The notes under the pieces were generated by a model. That model worked only from the letters and a program-made list of their open reading frames with translations. It made no database searches and was not told the origin of the DNA. From the NCBI GenBank assembly GCA_963741315.1, contig CAVUHK010000004.1, forward strand, positions 1-64,000: 64,000 nt of DNA, written 5' to 3'. The stretch is from PALSA-1003 sp963741315 (lineage in GTDB: Bacteria > Pseudomonadota > Gammaproteobacteria > Burkholderiales > Casimicrobiaceae). Of this stretch, positions 58,302-64,000 are shown piece after piece (position 1 is the first letter of the stretch; each line of letters starts with the position of its first letter). Position numbers and translations under genes: made by a program.

Positions 58302-60384
58302 CTACGGCGTAATCTTTCCAGCGCGATCCCAGGTGGCACGGCCGTCGGAGAGTGCGAAGGCCATGCCGTTGAGTGTGCTGCCCTCGAGTCCGATGAGGGC
58401 GGCCGGTACGGCCAATCGCACCCACTGTCCGGTGGCGGGCAATGCGCCCATGTAGCGTCGGCTGTTGGTGCCGTCGCTGCCCCAGGGGATAAGGTTGGCG
58501 CCCCAATAGGCGCGGTGTGCACAAGTACCGTCGTTCCACTGCAGCATGACTTCGCTGCGGCGGATTGGCCGGATCGAGGTAGACGTACGTGTATAGAGTG
58601 TCGCCGGTGCTGACCGACAGGGTGGTCGTGGCGTCATAGAAGTAATGCTGGTGGATGTCGGAGAGCAGCGCCGACTGGTGCGCGAGCGCACCGGAGAACG
58701 GTGCGGGGTTGCTGCTCACCCAGGTCCAGCCCTCACCGGTGCCGGTTTGCGTCGCTCCTGCGGGGACGACGTCGTCGAACCAGATGACGTCGGTGCTGGC
58801 ATTGACTCCTTGCGATAGTGCAGGGGTGTTGAACGAAGCCTGGTTGGCGGCGTCGCCGGAGTAGGTGGCGACGATGCTGTGGCTGCCCGCGACGAGTGTG
58901 CTGCTGCTGCACGCCGCGGTCTTGGTGTTGCCCGAGCCGCCGCTGAAGGCGACGCTGCTGCACAACGGGCTGCCGTCGGAGGTAAAGCTGACCGTGCCGG
59001 TCGGCGCCGCGCCGTTGACGGTTGCAGTGAAGGTGACGCTGACTCCAACGTTGGCGGGGTTGAGCGAACTGGCCAGCGTCGTCGTCGTTGGCGATGACGT
59101 GCCGGTACTCTTGCCGGCGCGATCGAAGGTGGCACGGCCGTCGTAGAGAGTGAAGGCCATGCCGTTGAGCGTGGTGCCTTCGAGTCCGACCAGTGCGGCC
59201 GGTACGGACAGACGCACCCACTGTCCGGTGGCAGGCAATGCGCCCATGTAGCGTCGGCTGTTGGTGCCGTCGATCTCCCCAGGCGATGAGATTGGCGCCC
59301 CAATAGGCGCGGTGTTCCCAGGTACCGTCGTTCCACTGCAGCATGACTTCGCTGGGCGGATTGACCGGATCGAGGTAGACGTACGCGTACAGAGTGTCGC
59401 CGGTGCTGACGGACAGGGTGGTCGTGGCGTCATAGAAGTAATGCTGGTGGACGCCGGAGAGCAGCGCCGACTGGTGCGCGAGCGCACCGGAGAACGGTGC
59501 GGGGTTGCTGCTCACCCAGGTCCAGCCCTCACCGGTGCCGGTTTGCGTCGCTCCTGCGGGGACGACGTCGTCGAACCAGATGACGTCGGTGCTGGCATTG
59601 ACTCCTTGCGATAGTGCAGGGGTGTTGAACGAAGCCTGGTTGGCGGCGTCGCCGGAGTAGGTGGCGACGATGCTGTGGCTGCCGGCGACGAGTGTGCTGC
59701 TGCTGCACGCCGCGGTCTTGGTGTTGCCCGAGCCGCCGCTGAAGGCGACGCTGCTGCACAACGGGCTGCCATCGGCAGTGAAGCTGACCGTGCCGGTCGG
59801 CGCCGCGCCGTTGACGGTTGCAGTGAAGGTGACGCTGACTCCAACGTTGGCGGGGTTGAGCGAACTGGCCAGCGTCGTCGTCGTCGGCGATGACGTGCCG
59901 GTACTCTTGCCGGCGCGATCGAAGGTGGCACGGCCATCGGAGAGGGTGAAGGCCAGTGCCGTTGAGCGTGCTGCCCTCGAGTCCGATGAGGGCGGCCGGT
60001 ACGGCCAAACGCACCCACTGTCCGGTGGCGGGCAATGCGCCCATGTAGCGTCGGCTGTTGGTGGCGTCGTCACCCCAGGCGATGAGATTGGCGCCCCAAT
60101 AGGCGCGGTGTGCCCAGGTACCGTCGTTCCACTGCAGCATGACTTCGCTGGGCGGATTGACCGGATCGAGGTAGACGTACGTGTATAGAGTGTCGCCGGT
60201 GCTGACCGACAGGGTGGTCGTGGCGTCATAGAAGTAATGCTGGTGGACGCCGGAGAGCAGCGCCGACTGGTGCGCGAGCGCACCGGAGAACGGTGCGGGG
60301 TTGCTGCTCACCCAGGTCCAGCCCTCAGCGGTGCCGGTTTGCGTCGCTCCTGCAGGGACGACGTCGTCGAACCAGACGACGTCG
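58302..60384 (-). repeat. Tandem 795-bp repeat, about 2.6 copies
   Basis: Matching points recur at 796 bases (for example 58765, 59561, 60357), equal to 265 codons plus one extra base in each copy. Each unit encodes a jelly-roll-like domain followed by an Ig-like domain; the last copy lacks the Ig part. Copies are near identical at DNA level. Confidence 0.85.
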
Positions 60385-61010
60385 CTGCCACCGCCGGCGG
60401 TTACCGTGATGTAGTTGCTATTGGTCTTGGTATTGCTGCCGCCAGGGCCGGTCGCAGTCAGACTGACGGTGTAGACCCCAGCCAGCGAATACACGTGCGC
60501 AGGGCTCTGCACGCTGCTGGTCCCGCCATCGCCAAATGTCCAGGCGTAGGTGGTAATGGTTCCGGTGGACGTATTCAGAAAGTTCAGGGCCAGCGGCGCA
60601 GTGCCCGATGTCGTGCTGGCACTGAACTGCGCTACCGGGACCCCATACGGGATAGTCGCGCTTACATCGTTGGAATAGCCGCTCTGCGTGTGCGTTGCAT
60701 CGTAGGCGGTCGCCGCGAAATGGTAAGTCGTTCCTTCGACCAAACCAGTGACCGCGTAGGAGGTCGTGTTGCCAACATCGACGCTGGTCGTATAGTTGCC
60801 TGCGGCCGGTCCGTAATAGACCATGTAGCCCGCAAGCGACGAACTGGTCACCGGGTCCCAGGCCAACGTCACGGTGCCCGCCATCGCGCGCACTGCAAGC
60901 AATAGCAGGAAAACGAAGAGAAGACCGGGACGTGCCATCCCACTTACCCATCGCCACATCGCACGTTGAACTTTAGCTGCCACCCAAAAAACTCCCTCAA
61001 AGTAATTCAT
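58302..61010 (-). pseudogene. Secreted Fn3-PKD protein with three copies of an unnamed jelly-roll-like domain, three frameshifts
   Basis: Paralogue of the Ig-repeat protein, about 901 residues when repaired. Signal peptide GLLFVFLLLLAVRAMAG, Fn3 and PKD domains nearly identical to the paralogue, then three copies of a 130-residue unit that starts WFDDVVPAGATQTGT and contains HQHYFYDATTTLSVSTGD, EVMLQWNDGTW, HRAYWGANLI and RRYMGALPATGQWVRL. Ig-like domains (LNPANVGVSVTFTATVNG) separate copies 1-2 and 2-3. Extra bases at 59956, near 59270-59280 and near 58555-58562 break the frame, one per unit. Stop TAG 58302-58304. Confidence 0.78.
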
Positions 61011-61315
61011 TGCGCCGCAACCGCCCCTGCACGGTTCTGCATAGCAAACAACCCTGCCCCGCTAGGAAACGCGATGGACGCTATTGGGAATACCGCTAGC
61101 CTGCTAGCACCTGACTGCTTTGCAACCGCAGGAGCGTAGCGGGCCACGCCACGAACTGACGTCGGCCCCATGCTGATTTTGCTGTAGGACGGAGAGCCGA
61201 CACCGTGCCGTCCGCACTTGCGCGCCAGAAGATGTTGCCAACGTCATCCGCCACAAGAAGCGCGCAGCGCAGGCCAACAAGTCGTTGGCGCGCAGGGTAA
61301 TCGGTCGGCTAATTC
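61011..61315. other. Upstream region of the second repeat protein
   Basis: About 305 bases between the repeat gene and tRNA-Ser. The part next to the start resembles the region upstream of the Ig-repeat gene. No gene was recognised in the rest. Confidence 0.45.
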
Positions 61316-61408
61316 TGGCGGAGAGAGAGGGATTCGAACCCTCGATAAGCTTTTTGAGCCTATGCTCCCTTAGCAGGGGAGTGCCTTCGACCACTCGGCC
61401 ATCTCTCC
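61316..61408 (-). tRNA. serX: tRNA-Ser(GCU)
   Basis: Class II tRNA of 93 bases including an encoded CCA end. Acceptor GGAGAGA pairs with TCTCTCC plus discriminator G; anticodon loop CTGCTAA has GCT; a long variable arm follows; TTCGAATC is the T-loop. It stands directly downstream of lysC and marks the boundary between core genes and the glycan island. Gene symbol is by function only. Confidence 0.95.
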
Positions 61409-61486
61409 GAACGAGCGCGCGATTGTACCTTCAGTCGGCGCGCCGGTCAAAACAAATTCACTGCGAAATCCGTGAGTTAAGTACGT

Positions 61487-62734
61487 TCACAGCGCCTGTG
61501 GCGCTTGCTCGAGCTCGAACGCGCGATGCAATACGCGCACCGCGAGCTCGAGGTATTTTTCGTCGATCACGACCGAAGTCTTGATTTCGGAGGTCGAGAT
61601 CATCTGGATGTTGATCTTCTCCTCGGCGAGCGTCTTGAACATCTTCGCCGCAATCCCGACGTGCGAACGCATGCCGATGCCGACCAGCGACACCTTGCAG
61701 ATCTTGTTGTCCCCGATGATCTCGCGCGCGGAAAAGCCCTTGCCCTTTTCGCGCGACAACACATCGAGCGCCTTCTGATATTCGCCGCGATTGACGGTGA
61801 ACGAAAAGTCGGTGTGACCCGACGCGCCGATGTTCTGCACGATCATGTCGACGTCGACATTGGCGTCCGCCACCGGGCCCAGGATGGCATACGCGATGCC
61901 CGGACGGTCCTCGACGCCCATGAGCGAAATCTTGGCCTCGTCGCGGGCGAACGCGATGCCGGAAATGATCGCCTGTTCCATGGTTTCGTCTTCCTCGAAT
62001 GTGATGAGCGTCCCCGGCGAGCTGCTCTCGGGGTCCTCGAACGACGACAGCACCCGCAGCTTGACCTTGTACTTGCCGGCGAATTCCACCGAGCGGATCT
62101 GCAGGATCTTCGAGCCGAGGCTTGCCATTTCGAGCATTTCCTCGAAGGTAATGCGGTCGAGACGACGCGCCTCGGGCACGATGCGCGGATCGGTGGTGTA
62201 GACGCCGTCGACGTCAGTATAGATCTGGCATTCGTCTGCCGAGAGCGCCGCGGCGAGCGCAACGCCGGAGGTGTCCGACCCGCCACGGCCCAGTGTCGTG
62301 ATATTCCCATCGCCGTCGACGCCCTGGAATCCGGCGACGATGACAACAATTCCCGCGGCCAGGTCGCGACGAATGTTTTCATCGTCGATCTTCAGGATGC
62401 GCGCCTTGGTGTGCGCGCTGTCGGTAAGCACCCTGACCTGCCCTCCGGTATAGCTGCGCGCCTTCACGCCCAGCTCGTGCAGCGCGATCGCCAGCAATCC
62501 GATGGTCACCTGCTCGCCGGTCGCGGCGACGACGTCGAGTTCGCGTGGATCGGGATTGGGCGAGATTTCCTTTGCCAGCCCGATCAGACGGTTGGTCTCG
62601 CCGCTGATCGCCGACGGCACGATGACGAGCTGATGTCCTTCGCGGTGAAAACGAGCGACGCGGCGGGCGACGTTGCGGATGCGCTCGACATTGCCGACCG
62701 AGGTTCCGCCGTACTTCTGGACGATCAGTGCCAT
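61487..62734 (-). CDS. lysC: Aspartate kinase (lysine-threonine-methionine pathway)
   Basis: 415 residues. N-terminal VQKYGGTSVGNVERI is the kinase signature; FGTLGRGGSDTSGVALA-type motif is present as TLGRGGSDTSGVALAAAL; the C-terminal half has two ACT domains (ISGIAFARDEAKISLMGVED and VSLVGIGMRSHVGIAAKM). It phosphorylates aspartate, the first step of lysine, threonine and methionine synthesis, and is regulated by amino acids through the ACT domains. Starts 18 bases after fabF. Core gene, intact, with high GC. Confidence 0.97.
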   Translation of the reverse strand: MALIVQKYGGTSVGNVERIRNVARRVARFHREGHQLVIVPSAISGETNRLIGLAKEISPNPDPRELDVVAATGEQVTIGLLAIALHELGVKARSYTGGQVRVLTDSAHTKARILKIDDENIRRDLAAGIVVIVAGFQGVDGDGNITTLGRGGSDTSGVALAAALSADECQIYTDVDGVYTTDPRIVPEARRLDRITFEEMLEMASLGSKILQIRSVEFAGKYKVKLRVLSSFEDPESSSPGTLITFEEDETMEQAIISGIAFARDEAKISLMGVEDRPGIAYAILGPVADANVDVDMIVQNIGASGHTDFSFTVNRGEYQKALDVLSREKGKGFSAREIIGDNKICKVSLVGIGMRSHVGIAAKMFKTLAEEKINIQMISTSEIKTSVVIDEKYLELAVRVLHRAFELEQAPQAL

Positions 62735-62752
62735 GGCCGCGTGCGCTTCAGC

Positions 62753-63991
62753 TCAGAGCGTGCGAAAGGCCAGCGTCGCGTTGGTTCCGCCGAAGCCGAA
62801 GGAATTGGACAGCGCTGCGCGGATCTTCATCTTGCGTGCGGTATTGGGCACGAAGTCCAGGTCGCACTGCGGGTCTTGCTTGAACAAGTTCGCGGTGGGC
62901 GGCGCAACCTGATCGCGCAGCGCCAACACGGTGAACACCGCTTCGATGCCGCCAGCCGCGCCCAGCAGGTGCCCGGTCATGGACTTGGTCGACGACACCG
63001 CGAGCTTCTTCGCGTGATCGCCGAAGCAGCGCTTGACCGCGATGCACTCGGCAATGTCGCCAACCTGGGTCGAGGTACCGTGCGCATTGATATAGTCGAT
63101 GTCGGTGGTGACCAGGTTTCCGTTCTTGAGCGCGTTGACCATGCTGCGCGCGGCGCCGCTGCCGTCTTCAGGCGGCGACGTGATGTGATGCGCGTCGGCC
63201 GACATGCCGTAGCCCGCGAGCTCGCAGTAGATCCTGGCACCGCGCGCTTTCGCATGCTCGTATTCCTCGAGCACGAGTATCCCGGCACCCTCGCCGAGCA
63301 CGAAACCGTCGCGGTCGACATCCCACGGTCGGCTGGCCGTCGTGGGATCGTCGTTGCGATGCGACAGCGCGCGCGCCGCGCAAAATCCGCCGACTCCCAA
63401 GGGGCTGACGGTTGATTCGGCACCACCGGCAACCATGATGTCGGCGTCGCCGTATTCGATCAGGCGCGACGCTTCACCCATGCTGTGATTTGCCGTCGAG
63501 CATGCGGTGACCAGAGCGAGATTCGGGCCCTTGTAGCCGTAATGAATCGACGCGAGGCCCGAGATCATGTTGATGATCGAACCGGGTACGAAGAACGGCG
63601 AGATCTTGCGCGGGCCGCCCTCGCGATAGGTGTTGTTCGTGTCTTCGATCATCGGCAGGCCACCGATGCCCGAACCGATGCACACGCCGACGCGCTCCAG
63701 GTCGCCGCTGTAACCGTCGAGGCCGGCATTCTTGACCGCCTGCATCGTCGCCACCAGGCCGAAATGAATGAAGGTGTCGTAGCGGCGCGCTTCCTTGCCC
63801 GACAGGAACTGGGTGACGTCGAAGTTCTTGACCTCGCCGGCGATGCGCGACGGAAACGCACTCGCATCGAAGCGCGTGATCGCGGCGATGCCCGACCTGG
63901 CCGCCAGGATGTTCGCCCACGACTCATCGAGGCCGTTGCCCACCGGCGATACGATGCCCATACCGGTGACGACTACGCGGCGCTTGGTCAT
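62753..63991 (-). CDS. fabF: 3-oxoacyl-ACP synthase II (KAS II)
   Basis: 412 residues, complete. The catalytic Cys-His-His triad is in VTACSTANHS, INAHGTSTQVGD and SMTGHLLGAAGG; GFGGTNATLAF closes the protein. FabF elongates acyl-ACP in fatty-acid synthesis. The start ATG is nine bases from the window edge. Upstream would usually be acpP, not visible. Its placement directly before lysC is less common than the tilS-lysC order known in many betaproteobacteria. Confidence 0.95.
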   Translation of the reverse strand: MTKRRVVVTGMGIVSPVGNGLDESWANILAARSGIAAITRFDASAFPSRIAGEVKNFDVTQFLSGKEARRYDTFIHFGLVATMQAVKNAGLDGYSGDLERVGVCIGSGIGGLPMIEDTNNTYREGGPRKISPFFVPGSIINMISGLASIHYGYKGPNLALVTACSTANHSMGEASRLIEYGDADIMVAGGAESTVSPLGVGGFCAARALSHRNDDPTTASRPWDVDRDGFVLGEGAGILVLEEYEHAKARGARIYCELAGYGMSADAHHITSPPEDGSGAARSMVNALKNGNLVTTDIDYINAHGTSTQVGDIAECIAVKRCFGDHAKKLAVSSTKSMTGHLLGAAGGIEAVFTVLALRDQVAPPTANLFKQDPQCDLDFVPNTARKMKIRAALSNSFGFGGTNATLAFRTL

Positions 63992-64000
63992 GGAATCGGA

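Noticed and set aside
58733..60283. A 516-codon frame whose ends read as arginine/proline-rich protein
   Set aside because: Its middle is the true frame between two indels; the ends are out-of-frame translation of the neighbouring repeat units.
50265..61010. PEP-CTERM or LPXTG-type sorting signals on the secreted proteins
   Set aside because: The C-termini of all three Fn3-PKD proteins lack the motif, membrane span and basic tail.
61505..63415. A 636-codon plus-strand open frame opposite lysC and fabF
   Set aside because: It is antisense to two strongly conserved core genes, has arginine- and aspartate-rich composition typical of high-GC shadow frames, and no recognisable domain.
1..64000. 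Insertion sequences, prophage genes or integrases
   Set aside because: No transposase, integrase or phage structural protein was recognised on either strand; the repeats found are internal to secreted proteins.

Overview
The window reads as a large surface-polysaccharide (LPS O-antigen / capsule-type) gene island from a Gram-negative bacterium, most likely a betaproteobacterium. Reasons: a core chromosomal edge at the right end (fabF, then lysC, then tRNA-Ser(GCU), a lysC-tRNA-Ser order familiar from betaproteobacteria), high-GC core genes, and a flanking block of about 61 kb of glycan genes, parts of which are clearly AT-richer than the core (for example around 34.2 kb against 63.9 kb). No species can be named from the sequence alone.

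Layout. 1-11.2 kb (+): the tail of a LegC-like aminotransferase, an NAD-sugar epimerase, a PtmA-like SDR, a Gfo/Idh/MocA dehydrogenase, an SxtJ-DUF5989-carbamoyltransferase-SGNH set, a HAD-UbiA fusion and a GT-C membrane protein. 11.3-18.7 kb (-): an M28-like DUF4910 protein, NodB deacetylase, PtmA-like SDR, WbsX protein, a sialyltransferase-like protein and a large membrane protein. 18.9-23.1 kb (+): MBOAT and AlgJ-like O-acetylation pair (both broken) and a PMT-type transferase. 23.2-45.7 kb (-): ABC exporter (wzt broken, wzm), the nonulosonic-acid operon legH-legI-legG-ptmE, pyruvyltransferase (broken), GT2-FkbM fusion, Wzx, second deacetylase, Wzy/ligase, FemAB-like protein, methyltransferase, YdjC deacetylase, a second dehydrogenase and epimerase, two GT2s, an alpha/alpha-toroid protein and a DUF354 protein (broken). 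46.2-48.2 kb: a methyltransferase (+) and a GT2 (-). 48.4-50.9 kb (-): secreted beta-helix and Fn3-PKD proteins. 51.6-55.1 kb (+): a WlbB/WlbA/WlbC-like amino-sugar trio and a YdcF-like protein. 55.4-61.0 kb (-): two very repetitive secreted proteins. 61.3-64.0 kb (-): tRNA-Ser, lysC, fabF.

How it may work together: sugar-nucleotide genes supply a legionaminate-type nonulosonic acid and a 2,3-diamino-uronic acid; glycosyltransferases assemble the repeat; carbamoyl, acetyl, pyruvyl, methyl and deacetyl functions decorate it; both a Wzx/Wzy and a Wzm/Wzt route are encoded. No CMP-nonulosonate synthetase is visible in the window.

Major caveat: at least 25 single-base indels break otherwise well-conserved reading frames, and most of them are one extra base. 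One pyruvyltransferase also carries an in-frame TAG. This looks more like an unpolished assembly than gene decay, but the sequence alone cannot decide. Broken genes are listed as pseudogenes with the positions where the frame changes.
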